64,000 bases of DNA from NCBI RefSeq assembly GCF_900636765.1, contig NZ_LR134313.1, forward strand, positions 2,170,001-2,234,000, written 5' to 3'. Under the pieces are notes generated by a model. That model did no database searches. It was not told the DNA's origin and was given only the letters and a program-made list of their open reading frames with translations. The DNA is from Neisseria canis (GTDB lineage: Bacteria; Pseudomonadota; Gammaproteobacteria; Burkholderiales; Neisseriaceae). The translations under genes and the position numbers were made by a program. Below, one piece after another: positions 36,998 to 47,108 of the stretch (its first letter is position 1; every line of letters begins with the position of its first letter).

Positions 36998-37684
36998 ATG
37001 CGTAAAACCATCGCCTTACTGCTGCTTTCATTGGTTGCCGCCCCGACACTTGCCGAACCGTTAAACTACAACGTGGTTTCTTTTTCAGAAAGCGCGAGCA
37101 CTACTGCCGATAATGATTTGATGCGCGTCATTTTTTCAATCGAAGAAGAAGGCAGCAACCGCCAAGCTGTCAGTAACCGCATCACCAACCGCCTCAACGC
37201 GCTTAATGCACGGATTTCGGCCAATAAAGCTTTCAAAGGTGCCGTAATCAACCGCAGCACGCAACCCAATTACAACGAAAAAGGCAAAATAACCGGCTGG
37301 TACGACAGCGCCCAAGTCAGCGTAGAAAGCAAAGATTTTCAAGCATTAAACAAATTAATCGCCGCCAGCCAAAATGATGCGGCAGTACAAAACCTGAGTT
37401 TTACCGTATCCCGGGAAAAACGCAGCGAAATTACCAATGAGCTGAGCAAACAAGCCTTGAAAAATTTTAAGCAGCGTGCCGAAGTCATCAGCCAAACATT
37501 AGGCTTCAGAGGCTATAAAATCGTGAATATACAAATCAACAGCAATTTCCATACCCGCCAAGCATCCGTTACCATGAAATCGCACATAATGGACGCAGCA
37601 GCTGAAGCCGCACCGGAAATGACGGCCGACAACCCGGGCACGGAAGAAATCACGCAAACCGTAAGCGGTTCCATTCAAATGTAA
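36998..37684 (+). CDS. SIMPL domain (DUF541) periplasmic protein
   Basis: The 228 residues begin with a signal peptide (MRKTIALLLLSLVAAPTLAEP, cleavage after TLA). The mature domain contains VVSFSESASTTADNDLMRV and a late GFRGYKIVNIQINSN, fitting SIMPL/Oxs-type domains, which form multimers in the periplasm; their function is largely unknown. AAAGGAAAAAAATT precedes the ATG. An uptake sequence (36,940-36,952) lies upstream. It stands alone before the M48 protease pair. Confidence 0.85.
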   Translation: MRKTIALLLLSLVAAPTLAEPLNYNVVSFSESASTTADNDLMRVIFSIEEEGSNRQAVSNRITNRLNALNARISANKAFKGAVINRSTQPNYNEKGKITGWYDSAQVSVESKDFQALNKLIAASQNDAAVQNLSFTVSREKRSEITNELSKQALKNFKQRAEVISQTLGFRGYKIVNIQINSNFHTRQASVTMKSHIMDAAAEAAPEMTADNPGTEEITQTVSGSIQM

Positions 37685-37843
37685 TGGCATAATCCCGATT
37701 TGAATGAACGAGCCATACCAAGCTTAACGCTAGTGGCAGGCATACCGCTTTTAAATTTATTTGCCATATAACTTTTTACCAACAAAACATGATATAAACT
37801 GTTGGTTGATGCAATGCCCCTCCAACTTAGGATATGGATTTTG

Positions 37844-38671
37844 ATGCGTACCAAACACTCCGCCACACAAGCTTTGGCATGCTCTTTCGCCCTCTTGCTG
37901 CTAAGCGGTTGTCATGTTGTTGCAGAAATGGCCGGCCACAACACCGCTTCCCTGAACCAAACCGCAGCCAAACAATACCGTCAAATGATGCAGATTGCCG
38001 ACGGGCGCTATTTGGTAGATACGGAATCGGAAACCGCCCGCCGTGTACACCACATTTTTAACTGCATGAAACCTTATGCAGAAAAAGCCAACCAAACCGG
38101 TACGCCTTTTGACTGGCAGATGACCGTTATCAAATCCAAAGAATTGAACGCATGGGTCATGCCCGGCGGAAAAATGGCGTTTTACACCGGAATGGCAGAC
38201 ACGCTTAACTTAAGCGACGGAGAAATCGCTGCCGTTATCGGCCACGAAATGACCCACGCGCTGAAAGAACACAGCAAAAAGAAAACAGGGCAGCAAGTAC
38301 TCACACGGCTCGCCGGCGCAACTGCGGGAATTGCCTTACAGGCCACCACCGGCATAAGCGGCGGATTTGCCAACCTCGGCACAGATGTCATTACCCATTA
38401 CGGCTTTAAGATGACTTATTCCCGCAGCCAGGAAAACGAAGCAGACGAAGGCGGAATGCGCCTGATGGCACAAGCCGGCTACCACCCGCAGGAAGCCGTT
38501 ACACTGTGGCAGAAAATGGAAAAACTTAAAAGCAACCACAACCTGAAAACCATGATTGCCTCGAGCCACCCCACCAATAAGCGGCGGATAGAAAACTTGC
38601 AAAAAATGCTGCCCGAAGCAACCAAACATTACCGCCCCGACGCCTCATGCGCCCCTAACCGACCGTACTAA
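37844..38671 (+). CDS. M48 family metalloprotease, lipoprotein
   Basis: The ATG at 37,844 is chosen because it opens a lipoprotein signal (MRTKHSATQALACSFALLLLS then GC at the lipobox). Upstream in-frame codons would spoil it. The 275 residues carry the zinc motif HEMTH in VIGHEMTHALKEHS and a downstream ENEADEGGMRLM with the third ligand Glu. It resembles LoiP/YggG-type envelope proteases that degrade damaged outer-membrane proteins. A close paralogue follows 54 bases later, and the two are about half identical by eye. Confidence 0.9.
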   Translation: MRTKHSATQALACSFALLLLSGCHVVAEMAGHNTASLNQTAAKQYRQMMQIADGRYLVDTESETARRVHHIFNCMKPYAEKANQTGTPFDWQMTVIKSKELNAWVMPGGKMAFYTGMADTLNLSDGEIAAVIGHEMTHALKEHSKKKTGQQVLTRLAGATAGIALQATTGISGGFANLGTDVITHYGFKMTYSRSQENEADEGGMRLMAQAGYHPQEAVTLWQKMEKLKSNHNLKTMIASSHPTNKRRIENLQKMLPEATKHYRPDASCAPNRPY

Positions 38672-38725
38672 GATTTTCAGACAGGCATTCAATCATCAAT
38701 GCCACTATGCAGGAGCTTAATAAAC

Positions 38726-39529
38726 ATGAAAAAAATCACCCTCACCGTCCTAGTTGCAGCAATGAGCCTGAATCTGTCAGGCTGTACCGGAATCGCCGAT
38801 GCAGTCGGCTACGATACGGCAACATTAAACCAGGCAGCAGCCAAACAATACACGGATGTTGTTACCACCGCCCGCAATAAAAACCTGATTGACAACACCT
38901 CCCAAACTTCGCGCCGCGTACATACCGTATTCAACCGCCTGAAACCCTATGCCAACCAAGCCAACAAAACCGGCGTGCCTTTCCTATGGCAGATGACCGT
39001 AATCAGATCCAACGAAATGAATGCTTGGGCCATGCCGGGCGGAAAAATGGCGGTTTATACCGGCCTCGTAGAGCGATTAAAACTCACTGACGACGAGATC
39101 GCTGCCGTAGTCGGCCACGAAATGACCCATGCCTTGCTCGAACACAGCAAAAAAGCCGTCGGCCAACAGATTCTAACCGGCTTGGCTGCCGACATCGGCG
39201 GCGCCGTATTACAGTCTTCAACCGGCGTCAGCGGCGATGTGATTAATTTGGGCACATCAATCGTCGGCGATTTGGGCATTACCAAACCTTTTTCGCGCAA
39301 GCAGGAAGACGAAGCCGATGAAGGCGGTTTGCGCCTGATGGCACAAGCCGGCTACAACCCCGAAGCCGCCATTACCGTTTGGGAAAAAATGAACCGCGTA
39401 GCAGGTAATAACAGCGGTTTCGGCACCATATTGTCCACCCACCCGTCCAACGACGCACGCATGAAAAACCTGCGCAGAATGATGCCGGAAGTTATGCCCG
39501 TTTATGAGCAAAGCAAAAAAGGCCGCTAA
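38726..39529 (+). CDS. M48 family metalloprotease, lipoprotein (tandem paralogue)
   Basis: AGGAGC precedes ATG at 38,726, which starts a lipoprotein signal (MKKITLTVLVAAMSLNLSGC). The 267 residues contain VVGHEMTHALLEHS and EDEADEGGLRLMAQAGYNPE. The gene shares with its neighbour the segment GYDTATLNQAAAKQY (AGHNTASLNQTAAKQY there), NAWAMPGGKMAVYTG and the zinc site, so a tandem duplication is evident. Both act in the periplasm by prediction. A terminator follows immediately. Confidence 0.9.
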   Translation: MKKITLTVLVAAMSLNLSGCTGIADAVGYDTATLNQAAAKQYTDVVTTARNKNLIDNTSQTSRRVHTVFNRLKPYANQANKTGVPFLWQMTVIRSNEMNAWAMPGGKMAVYTGLVERLKLTDDEIAAVVGHEMTHALLEHSKKAVGQQILTGLAADIGGAVLQSSTGVSGDVINLGTSIVGDLGITKPFSRKQEDEADEGGLRLMAQAGYNPEAAITVWEKMNRVAGNNSGFGTILSTHPSNDARMKNLRRMMPEVMPVYEQSKKGR

Positions 39530-39540
39530 TTTTTCACACA

Positions 39541-39573
39541 AAACCGCCCGAAACCAAACGGGCGGTTTTCTCT
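39541..39573 (+). terminator. Terminator after the M48 pair
   Basis: AAACCGCCCG and CGGGCGGTTT pair around an eight-base loop and are followed by TCTCTT, eleven bases after the second protease gene. Confidence 0.85.
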
Positions 39574-39823
39574 TGGCGCCCCTCCGCCAGCAAACACAAC
39601 AGAGCCGTTTTCAAACCTGCACCGCAAAGTAAACGATCCGGCTTTTTTCCATCAACAACATAAGCTTTCAGACAGGCATTCCCCTCAAAACACCACTTTG
39701 TGAACCAAGCAAAAACTAAGCTTTATAAACTCTTCCTGTTTCGTTAAATTTAGTTTATGATAGCCGGTAAGTCCGCATGACTACATGCGGTTTCAGAAGA
39801 AAAACACGCAAAAGGAACAAATG

Positions 39824-42409
39824 ATGTTAGAAGCTTATCGCAAAGCCGCCGCAGAGCGCGAAGCCCTCGGTATTCCCGCCCTTCCCCTTACCGCACAACA
39901 AACCGCTGATTTAGTAGAGCTATTGAAAAATCCGCCCGCAGGTGAAGGCGAATTCTTGGTTGATTTGCTCGCCAACCGCGTGCCGCCCGGCGTGGACGAT
40001 GCCTCAAAAGTCAAAGCATCTTTCCTTGCCGCCGTTGCCGAAGGCAGCGTAACCAGCCCGCTGGTTTCTCCCGAGTATGCAACCAAACTGCTCGGCACCA
40101 TGCTCGGCGGTTACAACATCCACCCGTTAATCGAGCTTTTGGACAACGAAAAACTGGCGCCTGTTGCCGCAGAAGGTTTGAAACACACCCTTCTGATGTT
40201 TGACGCTTTCCACGACGTTAAAGAAAAAGCCGACAAAGGCAATGCGCACGCAAAAGCCGTGTTGGAATCTTGGGCCAACGCCGAATGGTTTACCTCACGC
40301 GAAAAAGTGCCCGAAAAAATCACCGTTACCGTATTTAAAGTGGACGGCGAAACCAATACCGACGACCTTTCCCCCGCGCCCGACGCATGGAGCCGCCCCG
40401 ACATCCCGCTGCACGCTTTGGCGATGCTGAAAAACCCGCGCGACGGCATCAATCCCGACAAACCCGGTGAAGTCGGCCCCATCAAATTGTTGGAAGAGCT
40501 GAAAGCCAAAGGCCATCCCGTTGCTTATGTCGGCGACGTAGTGGGTACCGGTTCTTCCCGTAAATCCGCCACCAACTCTGTAATCTGGCACACCGGTTTG
40601 GATATTCCTTTCGTGCCGAACAAACGCTACGGCGGCGTATGCTTGGGCGGCAAAATCGCGCCGATTTTCTTCAACACTCAAGAAGACTCAGGCGCGTTGC
40701 CGATTGAAGTTGACGTATCGCAACTGAAAATGGGCGATGTAGTCGATATCCTGCCTTACGAAGGCAAGATTGTGAAAAACGGCGAAACCGTTGCCGAATT
40801 CCAATTGAAATCACAAGTATTGCTCGACGAAGTACAAGCAGGCGGTCGTATCAACCTGATTATCGGTCGCGGCCTGACCGCCAAAGCCCGTGAAGCTTTA
40901 GGCTTGCCCGCATCTACCGAATTCCGCTTGCCGCAAGCGCCAGCCGAAAGCAAAGCAGGCTTTACCTTGGCACAAAAAATGGTCGGCCGTGCCTGCGGCT
41001 TGCCTGAAGGTCAAGGCGTGCGTCCGGGTACTTATTGCGAACCGCGCATGACCACCGTCGGCTCTCAAGATACCACTGGCCCGATGACCCGCGACGAGCT
41101 GAAAGACTTGGCTTGCTTGGGCTTCTCTGCCGACTTGGTAATGCAGTCTTTCTGTCATACCGCCGCTTATCCGAAACCGGTTGACGTAAAAACCCACAAA
41201 GAGCTGCCTGAGTTTATCTCTACCCGCGGCGGCGTGTCTTTACGTCCGGGCGACGGCGTGATCCACTCATGGCTGAACCGCCTGCTGCTGCCCGATACTG
41301 TCGGCACCGGCGGCGACTCGCACACCCGCTTCCCGTTGGGTATTTCTTTCCCCGCAGGTTCCGGCTTGGTAGCGTTTGCTGCGGCAACCGGCGTAATGCC
41401 TTTGGATATGCCGGAGTCTGTATTGGTACGCTTCAGCGGCAAACTGCAACCGGGCGTAACTCTGCGCGATTTGGTTAATGCGATTCCGCTGTACGCCATC
41501 AAACAAGGTTTGCTGACCGTAGCCAAAGCCGGCAAGAAAAACATCTTCTCCGGCCGCATCTTGGAAATCGAAGGCTTGCCGGACCTGAAGGTTGAACAAG
41601 CGTTTGAATTGTCTGACGCCTCTGCCGAGCGTTCAGCTGCCGGCTGTACCGTGAAGCTCAATAAAGAGCCGATCATCGAATACATGAATTCAAACGTTGT
41701 ATTGATGAAGAACATGATTGCCGACGGCTATAAAGATCCGCGCACCTTGGAGCGCCGTATCAAAGCCATGGAAGCATGGTTGGCTAATCCGCAATTGCTG
41801 GAAGCGGACAAAGATGCGGAATACGCTGCCGTTATCGAAATCAATATGGACGATATCAAAGAACCGATTATCGCCTGCCCGAACGATCCGGATGACGTAT
41901 GCTTCATGTCTGAGCGTTCAGGCACGGTAATCGACGAAGTGTTCATCGGTTCTTGTATGACCAACATTGGCCACTTCCGTGCGGCTTCCAAACTGCTGGA
42001 AGGCAAGAGCGATATTCCCGTGCGTTTGTGGGTAGCTCCGCCGACCAAGATGGATGCCCAAGAGCTGACCAACGAAGGTCACTACGGCGTGTTGGGTCGT
42101 GCCGGTGCGCGTATGGAGATGCCCGGTTGCTCGTTATGTATGGGTAACCAAGCACAAGTACGCGAAGGTGCTACTGTGATGTCAACTTCAACCCGTAACT
42201 TCCCGAACCGCTTGGGTAAAAACACCAACGTGTTCTTGGGTTCTGCGGAATTGGCAGCGATCTGCTCGAAACTGGGTAAAATCCCGACAGTTGAAGAATA
42301 CCAAGCCAATATTGGTATCATCAATGAGCAGGGCGATCAAATCTACCGCTACATGAACTTCAATGAAATCGACAGCTACAACGAAGTAGCCGAAAGCGTT
42401 AAAGTTTAA
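39824..42409 (+). CDS. acnB: Aconitate hydratase B
   Basis: AcnB interconverts citrate and isocitrate in the TCA cycle using a [4Fe-4S] cluster. The start [13 protein letters not shown] is the family N-terminus; ATG at 39,821 would add one residue. The 861 residues fit AcnB, with the N-terminal HEAT-like domain, the swivel domain ([25 protein letters not shown] region at about 185-205), and cluster cysteines in the C-terminal part ([10 protein letters not shown] and [10 protein letters not shown]). [18 protein letters not shown] is also visible. A strong terminator follows. It is transcribed alone. Confidence 0.96.
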   Translation: MLEAYRKAAAEREALGIPALPLTAQQTADLVELLKNPPAGEGEFLVDLLANRVPPGVDDASKVKASFLAAVAEGSVTSPLVSPEYATKLLGTMLGGYNIHPLIELLDNEKLAPVAAEGLKHTLLMFDAFHDVKEKADKGNAHAKAVLESWANAEWFTSREKVPEKITVTVFKVDGETNTDDLSPAPDAWSRPDIPLHALAMLKNPRDGINPDKPGEVGPIKLLEELKAKGHPVAYVGDVVGTGSSRKSATNSVIWHTGLDIPFVPNKRYGGVCLGGKIAPIFFNTQEDSGALPIEVDVSQLKMGDVVDILPYEGKIVKNGETVAEFQLKSQVLLDEVQAGGRINLIIGRGLTAKAREALGLPASTEFRLPQAPAESKAGFTLAQKMVGRACGLPEGQGVRPGTYCEPRMTTVGSQDTTGPMTRDELKDLACLGFSADLVMQSFCHTAAYPKPVDVKTHKELPEFISTRGGVSLRPGDGVIHSWLNRLLLPDTVGTGGDSHTRFPLGISFPAGSGLVAFAAATGVMPLDMPESVLVRFSGKLQPGVTLRDLVNAIPLYAIKQGLLTVAKAGKKNIFSGRILEIEGLPDLKVEQAFELSDASAERSAAGCTVKLNKEPIIEYMNSNVVLMKNMIADGYKDPRTLERRIKAMEAWLANPQLLEADKDAEYAAVIEINMDDIKEPIIACPNDPDDVCFMSERSGTVIDEVFIGSCMTNIGHFRAASKLLEGKSDIPVRLWVAPPTKMDAQELTNEGHYGVLGRAGARMEMPGCSLCMGNQAQVREGATVMSTSTRNFPNRLGKNTNVFLGSAELAAICSKLGKIPTVEEYQANIGIINEQGDQIYRYMNFNEIDSYNEVAESVKV

Positions 42410-42468
42410 GCAGCTAAGGTAAATACTTACCTTTCAGACAAGCATTCAAATGCCTGTCTGAAACAAAA

Positions 42469-42498
42469 AACGGGATAGTTTATATCCCGTTTTTTTTA
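42469..42498 (+). terminator. Terminator of acnB
   Basis: AACGGGATA and TATCCCGTT pair around GTTTA and are followed by a run of eight T. A normal uptake sequence (42,450-42,461) and a one-base variant in inverse orientation lie just before. Confidence 0.9.
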
Positions 42499-42873
42499 TA
42501 ATTGATTTTAAAATAAAACGAAGATTTTGAAGCCGATATTTATTAAACTGTTAAAAAATACATCTTCATATTATCAGCCTTACTTGGCTACGCTGATTTT
42601 ATTACTCAAATTAAACACTTGAGCAGCAAACCCCAAAATCAAGAATACTTTATCCAATCATCCCTCCAATCATTATTTAACCGATTAATTCCATCTAAAA
42701 ATCAATTTTTTGATTGCCCCAACCCATCACAACAAAATATAATTACCGATTTTGAAAAAATCATTCTCGCGCTGCCCGAACGCTTGGAGGTTCCCTCGGA
42801 GAGCAATCAAACAGCTTTATTTTCACCCTCGCGAAATTCCGCTTTGCGGTACCCGTTTTACTGGAGTATTGCC
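42499..42873. other. Intergenic region before the ABC transporter
   Basis: The stretch is AT-rich to about 42,760, then GC-richer. An ORF extends the transporter ATPase upstream to 42,619, but the added residues are Asn/Gln/Ser-rich and unlike the family, so it is taken as leader. No recognisable riboswitch or operator was found. Confidence 0.4.
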
Positions 42874-43992
42874 ATGACCACTGCGTCTGCCAACCAACCT
42901 TATCTGCAAATCAAGGGTTTGGTTAAGAAATTTGGTGACAATTACGCTGTCGATCACATCGACCTGAATATCGACAAACATGAAATCTTTGCTTTGCTGG
43001 GCAGTTCGGGTTCCGGCAAATCAACCCTGCTGCGTATGCTCGCCGGAATGGAAACCCCTTCAGAAGGTAGCATCATTCTCGACGGACAGGACATTACCAA
43101 GCTCGCACCTTATGAGCGCCCTATCAATATGATGTTCCAAAGCTATGCCTTATTCCCGCATATGACTGTGGAGCAAAACATTGCTTTCGGCCTGAAACAA
43201 GACAAAATGCCCAAAGGCGAAATTGCCGAGCGCGTGGAGCAAATGTTGCGTCTGGTTCAAATGACCAAATTTGCCAAACGCAAACCCCACCAGCTTTCAG
43301 GCGGTCAGCAACAGCGTGTCGCCTTGGCACGCAGCCTTGCCAAGCGCCCGAAAATCCTCTTGCTTGACGAACCTTTAGGCGCACTGGATAAAAAGTTGCG
43401 CCAGCAAACCCAGCTGGAACTTGTAGATACACTCGAAACCGTGGGCGTAACCTGCATCATGGTAACGCACGACCAAGAGGAAGCAATGACTATGGCTACC
43501 CGCGTCGCCATTATGTCCGACGGCCAACTCAAACAAGTCGACACCCCCAGCAATATCTACGATTTTCCCAACAGCCGCTTTACTGCAGAATTTATTGGTG
43601 AAACCAATATTTTTGAAGGCACGGTCGACAGCATCAACGAACATCATGCCTTGATAAACTGCCCGGAATTACCCAGCAAAATCTATACCGACCAGAAATT
43701 CGAGGGCAAAGAAGGGCAAACCATTTGGATCAGCATACGCCCTGAAGATATTGATTTGCATAAAGAAAAACCGGCTCATCGCGACAGCCACAACTGGGCG
43801 AAAGGCATTGTAAAAGACATCGCCTACCTCGGCAGCTTCGCCATCTATCATGTGCAAATGGAAAACGGCCGCATTATCAAAAGCCAAGTTCCTGCACCTT
43901 ACTGGTATGTGCGTAATATCACGCCTCCTACCTGGGATGAAGAAGTTTATCTGGATTGGCCTGAAAACCAGCCTACCCCGTTAACCCGCTGA
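42874..43992 (+). CDS. potA: Polyamine-type ABC transporter, ATP-binding protein
   Basis: ATG at 42,874 follows CTGGAG and begins the family N-terminus. The 372 residues show Walker A (GSSGSGKST), the Q-loop, the ABC signature LSGGQQQRVALARSLA, Walker B (KILLLDEPLGALD) and the switch His (MVTHDQEEAM). The C-terminal TOBE-type domain contains IRPEDIDLHKE. It resembles PotG/PotA of spermidine or putrescine importers. Two permease genes follow with four- to ten-base gaps or overlap, an evident operon. The symbol potA is by type; potG is equally possible. Confidence 0.9.
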   Translation: MTTASANQPYLQIKGLVKKFGDNYAVDHIDLNIDKHEIFALLGSSGSGKSTLLRMLAGMETPSEGSIILDGQDITKLAPYERPINMMFQSYALFPHMTVEQNIAFGLKQDKMPKGEIAERVEQMLRLVQMTKFAKRKPHQLSGGQQQRVALARSLAKRPKILLLDEPLGALDKKLRQQTQLELVDTLETVGVTCIMVTHDQEEAMTMATRVAIMSDGQLKQVDTPSNIYDFPNSRFTAEFIGETNIFEGTVDSINEHHALINCPELPSKIYTDQKFEGKEGQTIWISIRPEDIDLHKEKPAHRDSHNWAKGIVKDIAYLGSFAIYHVQMENGRIIKSQVPAPYWYVRNITPPTWDEEVYLDWPENQPTPLTR

Positions 43993-44002
43993 GGAAATGA
44001 CC

Positions 44003-44971
44003 ATGTCTGTCAACATCAAACGCCGCCTGCGCCCCGGACGCGGCCTTGTTATCGGTATACCCTATATCTGGCTGCTGGTGCTCTTCCTGATTCCGTTTTT
44101 TATCGTGCTGAAAATCAGCTTTGCCGAGCAAGAGCTGAAAATCCCGCCTTACAGCGATTTATTCATGCTAGATGAAACAACCGGCAAACAAACCCTGCAT
44201 CTTGTTTATTACAATTATCAGGAAATTTTTGCCAATTTTACAGACACGCTCAAACAGATGTTCAGTCTGGGCGGTGAAGGTAATAATATATATTTGCGCA
44301 GCTACTGGCTTTCAATCAAAACCGCGGCTACCACCACGCTTATCTGCCTGCTTTTAGGCTATCCGATGGCCTATGGTATCGCCCGGGCGAAGCCTGCTTA
44401 CCGCAATACTTTGCTGCTGGCTATTATGCTACCGTTCTGGACATCATTCCTATTGCGTGTCTATGCCTGGATGGGTTTGTTGAGCCAAAACGGCATCATT
44501 AATAATCTATTGATGAAATACAATATCATAGATGAGCCGCTGCAAATGTTTTATAACGCTTTCTCTCTCAATCTTGTGATGGTTTATGCCTACCTGCCGT
44601 TTATGATTCTGCCGCTTTACACTCAGTTGGTAAAATTCGACGGCCGTTTGCTGGAAGCCGCTTCCGATTTAGGCGCAGGCCCGATTAAATCATTTTTTAC
44701 CATCACTCTGCCCTTGTCGAAAACCGGCATTATTGCAGGCTCTATGTTGGTATTTATCCCATGCGTAGGTGAATTCGTGATTCCCGATTTGGTAGGCAGC
44801 TCCGATAATCTGATGATCGGCAGAACCCTTTGGATGACTTTCTTCGATGCCAACAACTGGCCTTTGGCCGCTGCTTTGGCCGTTATTATGGTCTTGTTGC
44901 TGGTCGTGCCCATCGCCTTATTCCAACACTATGAAAACCGCGAATTGGAAGGAGGAGGCAAACATGGCTAA
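44003..44971 (+). CDS. Polyamine-type ABC transporter permease (PotB/PotH type)
   Basis: ATG at 44,003 is eight bases from GAGG, better than ATG at 43,997. The 322-residue protein has six predicted membrane helices and the coupling loop with EAA motif (EAASDLGAGPIKSFFTITLPLS). A periplasmic loop of about 70 residues follows the first helix, typical for PotH. It forms the channel with the next permease. The stop overlaps the next start by eight bases (ATGGCTAA). Confidence 0.9.
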   Translation: MSVNIKRRLRPGRGLVIGIPYIWLLVLFLIPFFIVLKISFAEQELKIPPYSDLFMLDETTGKQTLHLVYYNYQEIFANFTDTLKQMFSLGGEGNNIYLRSYWLSIKTAATTTLICLLLGYPMAYGIARAKPAYRNTLLLAIMLPFWTSFLLRVYAWMGLLSQNGIINNLLMKYNIIDEPLQMFYNAFSLNLVMVYAYLPFMILPLYTQLVKFDGRLLEAASDLGAGPIKSFFTITLPLSKTGIIAGSMLVFIPCVGEFVIPDLVGSSDNLMIGRTLWMTFFDANNWPLAAALAVIMVLLLVVPIALFQHYENRELEGGGKHG

Positions 44972-45857
44972 TCAGAAAATGTCTTGGTTTCTCAAGATGA
45001 TGCTGCTTATCGGCATGGCTTTCCTTTACATCCCTCTGATTGTATTGGTGATTTATTCATTCAACGAATCCCGCCTGGTTACCGTATGGGGCGGCTTCTC
45101 AACCAAATGGTATGCGCGCCTGCTCAACAACAGCGAAATTTTGGAAGCGGCATGGTTGTCTTTGCGTATCGCTGTGGTTTCTTCATTCGTCGCCGTTATT
45201 CTCGGCACTTTAGCAGGCTACGCGTTGGCGCGCATCAAGCGCTTTCGCGGCAGTACCCTCTTTGCAGGTATGGTGTCGGCTCCTATGGTGATGCCAGATG
45301 TGATTACCGGCTTATCGTTGCTTTTGCTGATTATTCAAGTGCAAGGCATGATACAAAGCATTACAGGCACCCAGGCCGAATGGCTTGACCGCGGATTTTT
45401 CACCATTTTTCTCGGCCACGCCACTTTGTGTATGGCTTACATTACCGTGGTTATCCGCTCACGCCTGATGGAGCTCGACCAATCGCTGGAAGAAGCCGCG
45501 ATGGACTTGGGCGCGCGCCCTTTGAAGATTTTCTTTGTGATTACCTTGCCCTTGATTGCGCCTGCAATCGTATCGGGTTTTTTGCTCGGCGTGACGCTTT
45601 CTTTGGATGATTTGGTGATTACTTCCTTCCTCTCCGGCCCGGGCTCTTCCACGCTGCCGCAAGTTATTTTCTCCAAAATCAAGCGCGGTTTGGATCCTCA
45701 AATGAACGTGTTGGCTACCATCATGATTGCCATTGTGGGTACACTAGTAATTATCATCAATTGGTACATGATGCGTCAAACCACCAAACGGGAACGTGAA
45801 ACCGCAGAGGCCGAGCGCCAGGAAAAACTGGCCGTAGAACAGGCCATTCACAATTAA
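44964..45857 (+). CDS. Polyamine-type ABC transporter permease (PotC/PotI type)
   Basis: GGAGGAGGCAAAC precedes ATG at 44,964, a strong ribosome site inside the end of the previous gene. The 297 residues have six helices and the EAA loop EEAAMDLGARPLKIFFVITLP. The tail is charged and Gln/Glu-rich. PotI-type proteins end the permease dimer. No substrate-binding protein gene is in this cluster; a moeA gene follows in opposite orientation, so PotF/PotD must be encoded elsewhere. Confidence 0.9.
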   Translation: MANQKMSWFLKMMLLIGMAFLYIPLIVLVIYSFNESRLVTVWGGFSTKWYARLLNNSEILEAAWLSLRIAVVSSFVAVILGTLAGYALARIKRFRGSTLFAGMVSAPMVMPDVITGLSLLLLIIQVQGMIQSITGTQAEWLDRGFFTIFLGHATLCMAYITVVIRSRLMELDQSLEEAAMDLGARPLKIFFVITLPLIAPAIVSGFLLGVTLSLDDLVITSFLSGPGSSTLPQVIFSKIKRGLDPQMNVLATIMIAIVGTLVIIINWYMMRQTTKRERETAEAERQEKLAVEQAIHN

Positions 45858-45873
45858 CTCAAGCCCGCTGCCC

Positions 45874-45908
45874 AAATGCCTGTCTGAAAATTTTTCAGAC
45901 AGGCATTT
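45874..45908. terminator. Inverted uptake-sequence pair between permease and moeA
   Basis: AAATGCCTGTCTGAAA and TTTCAGACAGGCATTT-type arms meet with a few bases between them. The pair lies between two convergent genes, 16 bases after one stop and 3 after the other, so it can end both transcripts. Confidence 0.85.
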
Positions 45909-45911
45909 GTG

Positions 45912-47108
45912 TTACTTCAGCATCAATATCCGCACTTTGCTGCCGGCTTCTATCAGCGTGTCCGGCGGCACGTCGCACAAGGCATTGGCGGCAACGCATG
46001 TGGCCAACATAGCCGAGCCTTGGTTGGGCAGCAGGCGGGCAACCGTTTCGCCGTTTTGCTCCGTTTCCACCCGAACCCGCAGAAACTCGCGGCGTTTGAT
46101 GGCCTTTTTGGTGGTAAATGCGGCGGTAATATATAACTCCGTGAGCTGCCAATCTGCTTCATTTTTACCCATTAATTTATTCAACACCGGCAGCAGCAGC
46201 ACCTGCCCGGTTACACACGCAGACACAGGATTGCCGGGCAACACAAATACATGCGCCCTGCCTGCTTCGCCCCAAGCAAAGGGCTTGCCGGGTTTGATGG
46301 CAATGCTGTGTTCGGTCAGCACGCCGATATTTTGCAAGGCCTGCTTCAGGTAATCCGCATCGCCCACCGATGCGCCGCCGCTGGTGATAATCACATCATA
46401 TTGTTCGCCCGCCTGCTGCAAAGCGGTTTGGGTTTGCACCAAATCGTCGGGCAGAATGCCTCCGTCGTCGGTTTCGATACCCAAATTGCGCAGCCACGCA
46501 ATCAGTTGGTAGCGGTTGGCATCATAAATTTTACCCTTGCCCAATTCGGCACCCGGCTCGGTGAGTTCGTTGCCGCTGGACAATACAACCGCCTTCATTT
46601 TCCGGTACACCGGCAGCTCGCGGCAGCCCTGCGATGCGGCCAAACCCACGGCTGCGGCAGACATCATACTGCCGCGCGCCAGCAAAATGTCGCCTTCTTC
46701 GATTTCCTCAGCTTTCAGCCGCATATGCTGCCCCGCTTTGATGGCCGTATCGACATGTAACTTGTCGCCCTCGACCCGGCAGTCTTCCTGTAACACCACC
46801 GCCGTAGCTTGCGGCGGCAACGCGGCGCCGGTAAAAATGCGCACGGCCTGCCCGTGCTGCAAAGGCGTGTCGCTGATTTCACCGGCCATAATCCGGCTGA
46901 CTACAGTAAAGTCTTGCAAGCCGCCCTGATTGTCGCACACGGCATAGCCGTCCATCGCGCTGTTGTCGAACAAAGGGCTCGGGTAACGCGCAAACAAAGG
47001 CTCAGCCAATATCCTGCCCATGCTTTCAGACAGGCATACGGTTTCGCTGCCCAAGCTGCAGGAATGGGAAAGCAACAATCGGTTGAGCGCGGTTTCAAAG
47101 TCAAGCAT
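45912..47108 (-). CDS. moeA: Molybdopterin molybdenumtransferase
   Basis: MoeA inserts molybdate into adenylated molybdopterin. The start MLDFETALNRLLL is chosen because upstream codons overlap mobA out of keeping with the family. The 398 residues contain FDNSAMDGYAV (domain I), GDKLHVDTAIKAGQHMR, and the late TSGGASVGDADYLKQAL and MKPG-like IKPGKPFAWGEA motif, then LPGNPVSACV. It is the last gene of the moaD-moaE-mobA-moeA operon and overlaps mobA by eight bases. One uptake sequence is embedded (47,028-47,039). Confidence 0.94.
   Translation of the reverse strand: MLDFETALNRLLLSHSCSLGSETVCLSESMGRILAEPLFARYPSPLFDNSAMDGYAVCDNQGGLQDFTVVSRIMAGEISDTPLQHGQAVRIFTGAALPPQATAVVLQEDCRVEGDKLHVDTAIKAGQHMRLKAEEIEEGDILLARGSMMSAAAVGLAASQGCRELPVYRKMKAVVLSSGNELTEPGAELGKGKIYDANRYQLIAWLRNLGIETDDGGILPDDLVQTQTALQQAGEQYDVIITSGGASVGDADYLKQALQNIGVLTEHSIAIKPGKPFAWGEAGRAHVFVLPGNPVSACVTGQVLLLPVLNKLMGKNEADWQLTELYITAAFTTKKAIKRREFLRVRVETEQNGETVARLLPNQGSAMLATCVAANALCDVPPDTLIEAGSKVRILMLK

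Noticed and set aside
42619..42873. N-terminal extension of the transporter ATPase
   Set aside because: Residues are Asn/Gln/Ser-rich and unlike PotA/PotG; ATG at 42,874 has a ribosome site and the family start.
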